Origin: Deltaproteobacteria bacterium
GTDB lineage: Bacteria > Myxococcota_A > UBA9160 > UBA6930
DNA length: 64,000 bases
Assembly: GCA_029261795.1 (NCBI GenBank)
Contig: JAJDAP010000076.1
Span: forward strand, 1 to 64,000
Reading direction: 5' to 3'
A program made the position numbers and the translations under genes. The notes under the pieces were generated by a model. That model worked only from the letters and a program-made list of their open reading frames with translations, searched no databases and was not told the DNA's origin. The stretch's first letter is position 1. Each line of letters starts with the position of its first letter. Shown piece after piece: positions 1 through 10,218 of the stretch.

Positions 1-1
1 A

Positions 2-130
2 GATCTGAAACGCGAAGTCCAAGCCTGGGAAGACGACCGCAACCAAACGACGAAGGGCGTGGACTGGCAGTTCACGACGCACGAAGCGCGTGTGAAGCTG
101 CGACGCCTCTACCCCCGGCTTCTGGCGTGA
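2..130 (+). CDS. IS630-family transposase, C-terminal end (partial, runs off the left edge)
   Basis: The first 43 codons of the window read in frame to a TGA and end with KLRRLYPRLLA. This fits the typical tail of IS630-type DDE transposases: an E-x-x-x-W-E segment, then W-x-F-T-T-x-x-A-R-x-K-L-x-x-L-Y-P. The catalytic domain lies outside the window. The stop codon is only 7 bases from the stop of the convergent porin gene, so no recognisable right terminal inverted repeat fits between them. Family assignment rests on this short tail only. Confidence 0.6.
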   Translation, partial: DLKREVQAWEDDRNQTTKGVDWQFTTHEARVKLRRLYPRLLA

Positions 131-137
131 CAAGGGA

Positions 138-1403
138 CTAGAACTTCACGACTATGTCCGTCTGAAGACGGACACGGTCAGCATTCGAAGTCGAGCCCGA
201 GAAGAGCGAGTTGCTCTCGATGTCGTCGCTGACGAAGAGCGTCAGGTTGAGGTCGGTGTTCTTCCAGATCGACTTCGAGCCGTAGACCGTCCAGCCCTTG
301 CGGTTGGTGCGGCCATCGGTGAGGTCGGAATCGATGAACTGAGAGGGGAAGTAGTCCGCTTCGAGCCTGTAGTAGCCGAGGCCGATCTTGGCGAGTTTTT
401 TCTTGTCGCCGATCTCGAAGCCCACACCCCAGCCCGTATCCTGGTCAGAATCCTGGACGAAGTCCTCGGCACCGGAATTCTTGGCCCAGTGGAAGTAGAA
501 CAGGGCCGGCCAGTCCTCGATACAGTCGCACGAGACGTATCCCGCCAACTCGATCACATCGAATCCATCCGGCGTGCCGGCGGGCACGTTCGGGTCCGTC
601 AGCTCGACGTTGCTGCCGCCTCGACCCAGGAACGCGGGATCCACGGAACCAAAGCTGTACCAGCTGACCCGTCCACCGACTTCGACGTTCTCTGTGACGG
701 CGGCGGAGAGCCCGCCCTGGATGCCGATGAAGTGCGGATCCTTCCGCGTGCCGTTCTCGTCGAGGACCATGTAACCGACGTTGGCGAACGCCGAGATCCC
801 GTCCGCCACGTCGCCCTTCCAGCGGACCGCAGCGCCCTCGGGATTGATGTCGCTGTCCCAGAGCATGTAGTCCTTGCCCTTCTTCCAGCGGAAAGGATTT
901 CCCTGCTTGCCGACGACGACCTTCAAGTCCTTCTCGAGCGACGGCTTCAACTCGATGTAGGCCCGATCGATGAAGATCGAGTCGGGACCGAAGTCATTCT
1001 CCTTGCCGGCGGACTGATTCGTGCTGCGAATATCATTCTCGCCGGAGGCCAGCCGGAATACCGCGGTTACGTGATCGTTGACCTTGGCTTTACCTTGGAG
1101 CCGCAACCGGTAGCGGCCCCGCGTTCGGTTCTGCTGCTCGAAATTGTTCGCATCCTCGTCGAACCAGAAGTTCTCGAGCCGCCCGCGTAGGTCCCCGGAG
1201 AACTCGATCCTTCCGAGCAGGCCGGACTGTTGCGTCTGGTAGCTCTGGTTCTTGGCCATCAGCTCGGTGTACTTGGCCTCATCGATATCCCCGCGATCGC
1301 GCAGGATCTCGAGGACCTCCCCGATGACGGGATCGTCGCCTGCGAACGCCGGGCCAGCGCCTAGTAGAGCCAGCGCGACCAGCGTCACGATGGGTGAATT
1401 CAT
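138..1403 (-). CDS. Putative outer-membrane porin (paralogue 1)
   Basis: Predicted 421-residue secreted beta-barrel protein. The start was set at the ATG followed by a clear signal peptide (MNSPIVTLVALALLGAG..AFA), with GGAGAGG 8 bases upstream; a longer frame with no leader-like sequence was discarded. After the leader comes a short helical segment (GEVLEILRDRGDIDEAKY), as in the putative-porin family (Porin_5 type). It is followed by alternating aromatic/charged strands and a C-terminal phenylalanine (DIVVKF), the usual outer-membrane assembly signal. It is a close paralogue of the next gene upstream, about 190 bases away on the same strand. Substrate unknown. Confidence 0.8.
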   Translation of the reverse strand: MNSPIVTLVALALLGAGPAFAGDDPVIGEVLEILRDRGDIDEAKYTELMAKNQSYQTQQSGLLGRIEFSGDLRGRLENFWFDEDANNFEQQNRTRGRYRLRLQGKAKVNDHVTAVFRLASGENDIRSTNQSAGKENDFGPDSIFIDRAYIELKPSLEKDLKVVVGKQGNPFRWKKGKDYMLWDSDINPEGAAVRWKGDVADGISAFANVGYMVLDENGTRKDPHFIGIQGGLSAAVTENVEVGGRVSWYSFGSVDPAFLGRGGSNVELTDPNVPAGTPDGFDVIELAGYVSCDCIEDWPALFYFHWAKNSGAEDFVQDSDQDTGWGVGFEIGDKKKLAKIGLGYYRLEADYFPSQFIDSDLTDGRTNRKGWTVYGSKSIWKNTDLNLTLFVSDDIESNSLFSGSTSNADRVRLQTDIVVKF

Positions 1404-1545
1404 CACGAAACCTCTCCTCCAATGGCTCTTCGATGAGCCGAAATGTGAGCGTGTGCGGCTACTCATGAACCGCGAGCGCACACTAGGAGGGGATTGGGTG
1501 GATCTGGTGTCCCTTCCGTGACGAAGCGATGACGTCTGCCGGTTG

Positions 1546-1586
1546 CCAGGCGCTAGAACGAAACGACGATTGCGTCTCGATCAGCG
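1546..1586 (-). repeat. Duplicated porin 3' end (remnant of a third porin copy?)
   Basis: Between the two porin genes a short stretch read on the minus strand gives GADRDAIVVSF and a TAG stop. This matches the ends of the two intact porins (NADR...DIVVSF and NADR...DIVVKF) with a few residues missing. The bases around the stop are a near-identical direct repeat of the end of the downstream-coordinate porin at about 1590-1614. The simplest reading is a leftover from unequal recombination in a tandem porin array. Confidence 0.5.
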
Positions 1587-1595
1587 CCGCAGGCG

Positions 1596-2879
1596 CTAGA
1601 ACGAGACGACGATGTCGGTCCGCAACCTCATCCGGTCCGCGTTGGTGACCGAGGCCGCGTGGAGTGCGTCCTTCTCGATCGCATCGCCAATGAAGAACGA
1701 GAAGCGCAGGTCCGTGTCCTTCCAGACTTCTCGAGACCCGTAGGCGGTGAAGCCCTTCCGGTTGGAAAAGAAATCGGTCACGTCGCTATCGATCGTCAGG
1801 GCCGGGAAGTAGTCGGCTTCGAACTCGTAGTAGCCGATGCCGAGCTTGCCGTGCTTGCGCTTGTCGCCCACTTCGAAGGCGAGACCCCAGCCGGTGTCCT
1901 CTTCGGAACCGGTGACCCGGGAGTCCGCCGATAGGTTCCGCACGAAGTGACCGTAGACGAGTAGCGGCCAGTCCTCGGAACATGCGCAGCGGATCCACCC
2001 GGCCACTTCAACCGCATCGATTCCATCGCCCGGGCGTCGCGCCAGCTCGACGTTGCCGAAGCTCGCTCCCCGCTCGTTGAAATCGGCGATCGCGTTCGCG
2101 TCGCCGTCGGACCCGAGCGAACCGAAGCTGTACCAGCTCGCCCGACCACCAAACGAGACATCGTCGGACCAGTCCTTCGAGAAGCCGCCCTGTAGCGCCA
2201 GAACGTGCGCATCCTGTGCGGCGGTGTCTTCGTCGAGAATGTAGTAGGCGGCGGTCGAGAAGAGCGCGAACCCGGCGGCTTCGCCTCGCCAACTCGCGCT
2301 CACCCCTTCGGGATTGATGTCGGGATCCCAGAGGATGTAGTCCGAACCGTTCTTCCAACGCAGCGGATTGGCCATGCGCCCGACGCGAAAGCGGAGGTCG
2401 TGTTCGCCCGGCGGGCGCACTTCGATATAGGCGCGATCGAGAAACAGCGAGTCCGGAGCGAAATCGTCGCTGTCGCCGAAGGTCGTATTCGTGCTCCGCG
2501 AGATGCCCTGCCCGGAAGCAAGCCGGAAGATGGCATCGATGTGATCGTTGACGCGGGCCTTGCCCTGGAGCCGCAGCCGATAGCGACCCCGGTGGCGATT
2601 GTCCCGCTGATCGCCGAAGGCGTCGTCGTCGTACCAGAAGTTCTCGAGGCGCCCGCGGAAATCGCCACTGAGTTCGATGCGCCCGAGCAGTGACGAGCGA
2701 CTCGACTCGTAGCGCTCGTTCTTGGCGACGAGTTCCTTGTACTTGTCCTCGTCCACGATGCCGCGCTCGAGCAGGATGCCGAGCACTTCACCGATCACGG
2801 CTTCGTCCTCGGATGCGGCGGGCGCGGCCGTCAGGCCGAGTGCCAGGATTCCAGACAACGCGATCGCCAATCGGCTCAT
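1596..2879 (-). CDS. Putative outer-membrane porin (paralogue 2)
   Basis: 427 residues. N-terminal signal peptide (MSRLAIALSGILALGLTAA, cleavage near ASEDE), then the helical segment VIGEVLGILLERGIVDEDKY and a beta-strand-rich body ending in DIVVSF with the terminal phenylalanine of outer-membrane proteins. It aligns along its whole length with the neighbouring porin (shared SSLLGRIE, SGDFRGRLENFWYDD and RYRLRLQGKA blocks), so the pair arose by tandem duplication. It lies 70 bases downstream of the histidine kinase gene on the same strand, so the two-component pair might control it; no Pho-box-like sequence was recognised. Substrate unknown. Confidence 0.8.
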   Translation of the reverse strand: MSRLAIALSGILALGLTAAPAASEDEAVIGEVLGILLERGIVDEDKYKELVAKNERYESSRSSLLGRIELSGDFRGRLENFWYDDDAFGDQRDNRHRGRYRLRLQGKARVNDHIDAIFRLASGQGISRSTNTTFGDSDDFAPDSLFLDRAYIEVRPPGEHDLRFRVGRMANPLRWKNGSDYILWDPDINPEGVSASWRGEAAGFALFSTAAYYILDEDTAAQDAHVLALQGGFSKDWSDDVSFGGRASWYSFGSLGSDGDANAIADFNERGASFGNVELARRPGDGIDAVEVAGWIRCACSEDWPLLVYGHFVRNLSADSRVTGSEEDTGWGLAFEVGDKRKHGKLGIGYYEFEADYFPALTIDSDVTDFFSNRKGFTAYGSREVWKDTDLRFSFFIGDAIEKDALHAASVTNADRMRLRTDIVVSF

Positions 2880-2949
2880 GATTTGCTCTGCTCCGTCGGG
2901 GAAAAGGGTCCCTCATCGTAGGGAAATCCGGCATGGATTCAGACCCCTT

Positions 2950-4278
2950 TCAGCCGAAATCTTCCAGAGGCAACCTCACGCTCACCGTCGTCCCTTCGCC
3001 CTCCCGGGATTCGACGAAGACCTCGCCACGCATCGCCTGGACCAGGTGTTTCACGATCGAGAGGCCGAGGCCGGTCCCGCCGTGATCCCGCGTACGTGCC
3101 TTCTCGACCCGGTAGAAACGCTCGAAGATCCGCCCGAGGTCCGCTTCTGGGATGCCGATTCCGGTGTCTGCCACTTCGATTCGGAAGCGACCGGGCTCGT
3201 CCTGCAAGGTGACGACGATCTCACCGCCGAGCTCCGTGTACTTGAGCGCATTGTCGAGGAGGTTCAGCAGGACCTGCTCGATGGATCGTCGGTCCGCGGA
3301 AGCCTGAAGGGTGGTCCCCACCTCCAGCTGGTTCGTGATCTGCCGCTCGTCGAAACGGGGTTGCAGATCTCGCAGTGCGTTCCGACACAGCGCGGCCACA
3401 TCCACGGGCTGGAGTTCCAGGGGGGTGCGGTGCCCCTCGATACGCGAAAGCTCCAGCAGGTCCTCGATCAGCGCGGAAAGGCGTTCCGAGTGGCGCAGGA
3501 TCACGCCGAGCTGCTGATCTCGTTGTTCCGTTCCGACATCGGAACCGAGCAGGGTTTCCGCGAAGCCGCGAATCGCGGCGAGCGGGGTGCGGAGTTCGTG
3601 GGAAACGTTGGCGACGAAGTCGCGTCGCATCCCTTCGAGCCTGCGAATCTCGGTGACGTCATGGAACACGGCCACGGTCCCGAGCAAGCGTCCTTCGTCG
3701 GGGAACAAAACCGCGTGCATCTCCACGTGCCGATCCGCCGCCAATGCGATCTCGATCGAGACGGGCTCCTTCCTGGAAACCCGCGACAGCGCCTCGTCGA
3801 TTTCCGGCCGACGGATCAACTCGAGCGGGGTCCGCCCCTCGACATTCCCCCAGGCATCGAAAAGCTCGCGTAGCCGACGATTGGCCAGCAACGTTGTGCC
3901 ATCTCGATCGAGCACGAGAACGCCCTCGACCATTCCGTTCAGCACCGCACGTAGGCGCTCCTGTTCGGCAGAGGCGGCATCGAGCTGGGACTGGGTGTGC
4001 TGCGCTGCCTCGTTGACCGTATTCGCGAGCTCGGCCACAGCGCTGGGACGCGTCCAGCCGAGGCGGCGTCCCGCCCTGCCGGTAACTGGAGCCACCAGGG
4101 CTTGCTGTAGTTCGTCGATTCGCGCCCGGAGCCTCCGCGACGCCAGGACCGCGATGGCGCTGGCCGCAACGCCACCCACCGCGAGCCCGATTGCGCTTCC
4201 CCACTGCGCCACCACGAGCGTCGTGACGCCGACAAGGATCACGAGCACCAGTCCGAAACGAAAGGTTAGGCGGTCCAC
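2950..4278 (-). CDS. phoR: PhoR-like membrane sensor histidine kinase
   Basis: 442 residues, GTG start 3 bases after the response regulator stop, so the two genes are one operon. Two hydrophobic segments at about residues 8-46, a PAS-like region at about 105-210, then HisKA with the phospho-acceptor box VSHELRTPLAAIRGF and an HATPase domain with N box (NLLDNALKYT), G1 (DTGIGIP) and G2 (GGTGLGLSI). The short N-terminus, lack of a large periplasmic domain and PAS-HisKA-HATPase order match PhoR. No pst or phoU genes are nearby, so a phosphate role is inferred from family likeness only; a general envelope or porin-control role is possible. Confidence 0.8.
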   Translation of the reverse strand: MDRLTFRFGLVLVILVGVTTLVVAQWGSAIGLAVGGVAASAIAVLASRRLRARIDELQQALVAPVTGRAGRRLGWTRPSAVAELANTVNEAAQHTQSQLDAASAEQERLRAVLNGMVEGVLVLDRDGTTLLANRRLRELFDAWGNVEGRTPLELIRRPEIDEALSRVSRKEPVSIEIALAADRHVEMHAVLFPDEGRLLGTVAVFHDVTEIRRLEGMRRDFVANVSHELRTPLAAIRGFAETLLGSDVGTEQRDQQLGVILRHSERLSALIEDLLELSRIEGHRTPLELQPVDVAALCRNALRDLQPRFDERQITNQLEVGTTLQASADRRSIEQVLLNLLDNALKYTELGGEIVVTLQDEPGRFRIEVADTGIGIPEADLGRIFERFYRVEKARTRDHGGTGLGLSIVKHLVQAMRGEVFVESREGEGTTVSVRLPLEDFG

Positions 4279-4281
4279 CTG

Positions 4282-4965
4282 TTACTCCGTGAAGCGGTAG
4301 CCCACTCCGCGGACCGTCTCGATCAGATCACCGGCTTCGCCGAGTTTTTCGCGAAGCCGCTTCATGTGGGTGTCGATGGTTCGCTCAGTCACCGTGATCT
4401 CGTCGCCCCAGACATCGTCGAGGAGGCGCTGACGAGTCATGACATGCCCGGGCCGCGAAATGAGGTTCGTCAGCAGGCGAAATTCCTTCGCCGTCAAGTC
4501 GACGATCTCGCCGGACACGGTGCATCTGTGGCGATCCGCATCCAGCTCGAGGCCGCGATGTTGGAGGCGCCCCTCGGAAGTCGTGGCATCGTCGCTGTGC
4601 CGCCTCAAGATCGCCTTGACCCGAAGCGTCAGCTCCCGTGGGCTGAAGGGCTTCGTTACATAGTCGTCGGCTCCAACCTCGAAGCCAACCACCCGGTCCA
4701 CTTCTTCCCCCTTCGCCGTCAACATCAAGATCGGCAACGCCCGGTGCTCCGGGTCCGTTCTCAGTTGCCGGCAGACGTCGATTCCGGAGAGGTCGGGAAG
4801 CATCAGATCCAGTACCAGCAGGTTCGGCCGGGTGCGCCTGACCGCTTCGAGACCCTGGCTCCCCGTGGTCGCAGTCTCTACCTCGTAGCCCGCCTGGGCG
4901 AGGTTGAAGCGGATCAGCTCCAAGAGATCCGGTTCGTCGTCGACGACGAGGATGCGTTCGCCCAT
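4282..4965 (-). CDS. phoB: PhoB-like OmpR-family response regulator
   Basis: 227 residues. The start was moved to MGERILVVDDEPDLLEL; the frame extends 61 codons further without homology. The receiver domain (1-120) has the acidic pair DDE, phospho-acceptor Asp in LLVLDLMLPDLSG, the Thr of LTAKGE and Lys of VTKPFSPREL. The C-terminal winged helix (about 135-225) ends with the trans-activation pattern TERTIDTHMKRLREKLG..VRGVGYRF, typical of PhoB/OmpR regulators. First gene of the regulator-kinase operon. Confidence 0.88.
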   Translation of the reverse strand: MGERILVVDDEPDLLELIRFNLAQAGYEVETATTGSQGLEAVRRTRPNLLVLDLMLPDLSGIDVCRQLRTDPEHRALPILMLTAKGEEVDRVVGFEVGADDYVTKPFSPRELTLRVKAILRRHSDDATTSEGRLQHRGLELDADRHRCTVSGEIVDLTAKEFRLLTNLISRPGHVMTRQRLLDDVWGDEITVTERTIDTHMKRLREKLGEAGDLIETVRGVGYRFTE

Positions 4966-5172
4966 GGCCGCGGAGCATACGGGACTCCGACGTTGCACCG
5001 GAAGAGCCGCTACCCGTCGGCTCGGTGGGTTTCGCTGAAATGTCGCACCGCTGACACACCGTAGACCCGCAGAAGAGTGATTCCGGTCACTATTCCCTCG
5101 ATTCCCAGCGCCGATGAGTCGAAGACACCTGTGGGGCGGATGTCCCATGGCGTTCTCCTCGGGAGTCTTCAG

Positions 5173-5562
5173 ATGGCGAATCGATGGGCCTTCGCGGCCG
5201 TCCTGGCCCTGTCACTGATCGGCAGCGCGCCGGCCGCAGTTGCCGAACCGGCCGCGATCGCGCCCTCGGGAGCGCTCCGGGAGAAGGCGGAAGCCTCGTT
5301 CCAGAGCTTCGCGCGCGGCTGGGTCCAGGACCTGCGGCAGCGCGAGGCCAAGGCCAACAAGGCCGGACAGGATCACACGGCGCCGGGCCGGGAATGGCGC
5401 GTCGAGTTGCGCCCGACCGGCCGGGTGAAGACCCCGTACGTCGGGATCCTCCACTACACCGAGAACCGCATGCAGTGCCGTACGGCAGGTGCCTGTAAAC
5501 GCATCGGCGGTAACGGGGTCAGCGAGATGTTCCGCTTCCAGAACGGGAAGTGGGTCTACTAG
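5173..5562 (+). CDS. Small secreted protein of unknown function
   Basis: 129 residues with a signal peptide (MANRWAFAAVLALSLIGSAP..AVA). The start with GGGAG just upstream was preferred over an earlier ATG that would bury the leader. The mature part is basic and helical (KAEASFQSFARGWVQDLRQR), then has a compact C-terminal region with two cysteines (QCRTAGACK) and an aromatic end (MFRFQNGKWVY). The cysteine pair and export suggest a disulfide-stabilised periplasmic protein. Family not recognised. It is transcribed away from phoB. Confidence 0.6.
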   Translation: MANRWAFAAVLALSLIGSAPAAVAEPAAIAPSGALREKAEASFQSFARGWVQDLRQREAKANKAGQDHTAPGREWRVELRPTGRVKTPYVGILHYTENRMQCRTAGACKRIGGNGVSEMFRFQNGKWVY

Positions 5563-5625
5563 CCCGAGCCGCTCGATCCAAGCCAGCGGGCTGCGCTGCT
5601 GTTGGCGCCGAGAATCGCGCCCGGC

Positions 5626-6609
5626 TCAGGGACGCGGCAGACCGAGCCCGGGGCTCCAGAGGAAGAAGAACCCTGGCTGCGGGAGTGCTTCCGCGAAGCT
5701 GCGGATCGCGGGCTCCGGTGTCGTCGGTAGCGCGGCCGAGAACAGGTTCTCGGGTGCCGCGCCGCCGCGATGATAAACGATCAGACGGGAAGGCCCGCTG
5801 AGCCCGGCTCGTGCTCGTACGGCCTCGACGGCCGACGGAAGATCCCCGATCGCATCGATCAAGCCTGCTTCGTGCGCCTGACGTGCGCTGTAGATACGGC
5901 CGTCGGCGAGTTCTCGAATGCGGGCTTCGTCGAGTTTCGGACGACCCTTCGCCACGACGTCGATGAACTGGTTGTACATATCATCGAGGACGCTGCGAAG
6001 TTGGACGCGCTCCGCTTCGCGCACCGGCCGAAACGGCGAGCCTGCGTCCTTGAAGGCGCCGCTCGTGAGCGTCTCGTCGGCGACGCCAACCTTCTCCAGG
6101 AGCCCGGCGACATTGAGATCGACGAAGATCACGCCGATCGAGCCGGTGACCGTGCTCGGATAGGCGCGCACCCAGTCCGCGGCCATCGCAACGTAGTAGC
6201 CGCCCGAAGCTGCCACGCCCATCATCTGGGCGACGACGGGCTTGCCGGTCGCGGCCTTCCATCGCTTCACTTCGTTGTAGAGCACTTCGCTGGCGATCAC
6301 GGTTCCACCGGGCGAATCGATCCGGAGCAGGAGTGCGCTCACCTCGGGATCGTGTCGCGCGAGGTCGAGTTCCTGGCGGACCCGGGCGGGCAGGCTCTCA
6401 TTGCCGCCGATGCCGAAGGTGCCACTGCTGCCGGACATCGAGATCGCGCCGCTGATATCGACCATGGCGATCTTGGGACCTTCGCTCCCCAAGACGGTGG
6501 CTTCCTGCAGGGGCGAGCGTTGACCGAATGGCAGCTCGATACTCACGCAGGCGCTGAGAGTCAGGGTGGCGAGGAGGGCCAGGGCGAGTCGGAGATGAGG
6601 ATGGCTCAT
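5626..6609 (-). CDS. sppA: Signal peptide peptidase SppA (lipoprotein form)
   Basis: 327 residues, S49 protease that degrades cleaved signal peptides at the inner membrane. The chosen ATG has AAGGAG 6 bases upstream and starts a lipoprotein signal with lipobox LSAC. Core motifs: RIDSPGGTVIASE, the Ser nucleophile in GVAASGGYYVAMAAD, TGSIGVIF, and the general-base Lys in LTSGAFKDAGSPF, as in short single-domain SppA enzymes. The lipid anchor instead of a transmembrane helix is a variation. It lies downstream of nrdJ, separated by a hairpin region, so it probably has its own promoter. Confidence 0.88.
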   Translation of the reverse strand: MSHPHLRLALALLATLTLSACVSIELPFGQRSPLQEATVLGSEGPKIAMVDISGAISMSGSSGTFGIGGNESLPARVRQELDLARHDPEVSALLLRIDSPGGTVIASEVLYNEVKRWKAATGKPVVAQMMGVAASGGYYVAMAADWVRAYPSTVTGSIGVIFVDLNVAGLLEKVGVADETLTSGAFKDAGSPFRPVREAERVQLRSVLDDMYNQFIDVVAKGRPKLDEARIRELADGRIYSARQAHEAGLIDAIGDLPSAVEAVRARAGLSGPSRLIVYHRGGAAPENLFSAALPTTPEPAIRSFAEALPQPGFFFLWSPGLGLPRP

Positions 6610-6664
6610 GTGGCTCCTTTGATGTCGGAAACGGTGTGAGCGTTCCCGAGAGCGCGCCTGGTTC

Positions 6665-6700
6665 AAACTTGCAACTTTGCAACTCGAGGAGTCCGTCCCC
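6665..6700. repeat. Half-copy of the dispersed palindromic repeat found at 32855-32927
   Basis: In the leader region of sppA, about 36 bases running through CTCGAGGAGTCCGTCCC match the right arm of the 30-bp palindrome at 32898-32927, with about three differences. The left arm is absent here. The two sites share no gene context, so this is a dispersed intergenic repeat rather than a conserved leader. Confidence 0.6.
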
Positions 6701-6719
6701 GCTCCAGGGCTTGAACGTA

Positions 6720-6755
6720 GAAGCGCGGGACCCGGCGTGCCGGATCCCGCGCTTC
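6720..6755. terminator. Strong hairpin between nrdJ and sppA, probable nrdJ terminator
   Basis: Two 17-base arms (starting GAAGCGCGGGA) pair with one mismatch around a 2-base loop. A second, smaller inverted repeat (GACGTCTC / GAGACGTC, 6759-6789) lies between it and the nrdJ stop. There is no U-tract on either side, so it may act as a pausing, RNA-protecting or bidirectional terminator rather than a textbook intrinsic one. Confidence 0.55.
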
Positions 6756-6802
6756 CTTGACGTCTCTCACCCCCCCAGTTCGAGACGTCACGAATCGATG
6801 GA

Positions 6803-9598
<2,796 letters not shown>

Positions 9599-9821
9599 GC
9601 TATCTCCCCCGCCGGTCACTGCCGTTGATCATGTTTCCATTGAATGCCGCTATTGTCGCCGTCTGGCCAGTGCTGGCCGAGTCGTCCTGACCGGCTCCGG
9701 TCAGCCGTGTTGCTGACCCTGCAAGTAGCGAGGCTCGGACGTCCGAAATCTGCTTCCCGAGTCTCTGCTTCCCTGAGTCGTTCCATCGATCCATCTACTC
9801 TTGGTTGCCGTCGTCGCGTTT

Positions 9822-9838
9822 TCTGGAGATTCTCCAGA
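9822..9838. promoter_or_regulatory. 17-base palindrome, candidate operator upstream of nrdJ
   Basis: TCTGGAGATTCTCCAGA is a perfect inverted repeat of two 8-base arms with one central base. It sits about 225 bases upstream of the nrdJ start. Its size and symmetry fit a dimeric helix-turn-helix repressor site. It does not match the NrdR consensus (ACACWATATWTWGTGT type). The binding factor is unknown. Confidence 0.4.
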
Positions 9839-9845
9839 GACGAGC

Positions 9846-9956
9846 GAGGCCCCGGGTTTCCCCGGGGCCTCAGAGCCAGGGCAGGTCCTCCTTCCCGCCA
9901 AAGCTCATCCCTTCCGGTAACCGCCTGTTCAAAGAACCCCCCAGGCCACCGGAAGG
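9846..9956. other. Three consecutive stable hairpins, candidate structured leader or small RNA
   Basis: Hairpin A: an 11-bp perfect stem (GAGGCCCCGGG / CCCGGGGCCTC, 9846-9871) with a 4-base loop. Hairpin B: GAGC outer and GGCGGG/CCTGCC inner stems on the nrdJ strand (about 9872-9905). Hairpin C: a 9-bp outer stem (CCTTCCGGT / ACCGGAAGG, 9910-9956) enclosing CCTG/CAGG and GTTC-AAA-GAAC. Three compact hairpins in 111 bases without coding look like RNA structure. Either strand could be used; on the minus strand they would lie in a long nrdJ leader. No named RNA family was recognised. Confidence 0.35.
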
Positions 9957-10145
9957 AAAATCATCCCCGCAGAAACGTCTTTTACATGTCTCCCAGGCAC
10001 CGAGTCAACGAAAAAGCACAAGATCTGGGGCCAGTCGGCCGACACTAGCACAAGTCCTCGTGGTAGAAGGGGTTTCTGATCACGAGCGAGCATCGCCCAT
10101 CGTTCAAGTTCCCTCCGTCGCTCGCAACGCCTTCCGTAACCCACT

Positions 10146-10185
10146 GAAAATAAAGGGTTGACGCAGCGCGCTAGCGCGCGCGTCA
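10146..10185 (-). terminator. Intrinsic terminator of the REC-PAS-GGDEF-EAL gene
   Basis: Read on the minus strand, TGACGC and GCGTCA arms enclose the 14-base palindrome GCGCGCTAGCGCGC with one bulge. This very stable hairpin is followed by ACCCTTTATTTTC. It lies about 35 bases after the stop of the gene at 10219. Hairpin plus T-rich tail in the right orientation supports Rho-independent termination. Confidence 0.65.
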
Positions 10186-10218
10186 CGAGCGGGATCGGGG
10201 CCCTGGCGGCAGCAGCCG

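Larger units (their letters stand above)
9620..10145. other. Long non-coding region upstream of nrdJ
   Basis: Roughly 600 bases separate nrdJ from the end of the REC-GGDEF-EAL gene, unusually long for this compact region. No ORF resembles a protein. It holds a 17-base perfect palindrome (9822-9838) and three consecutive hairpins (9846-9956), and ends in the terminator of the upstream gene. As the 5' side of nrdJ it is the place for a promoter and leader. I looked for the cobalamin riboswitch core and NrdR boxes and could not confirm either. Confidence 0.5.

Noticed and set aside
2880-2949. Pho box upstream of porin 2.
   Set aside because: No pair of CTGTCAT-like direct repeats is visible in the short gap.
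9872-9905. GGAGGACCTGCC on the nrdJ strand resembles the B12 box of cobalamin riboswitches.
   Set aside because: The box has a wrong spacing (extra base), and the rest of the core (AAAAGGGAA and the G-rich arms) is not found.
9941-9975. AGGCC-ACCGGAAGG on the plus strand recalls the SRP RNA loop.
   Set aside because: The conserved AGCAG partner strand is missing and the same bases form the outer stem of a hairpin.
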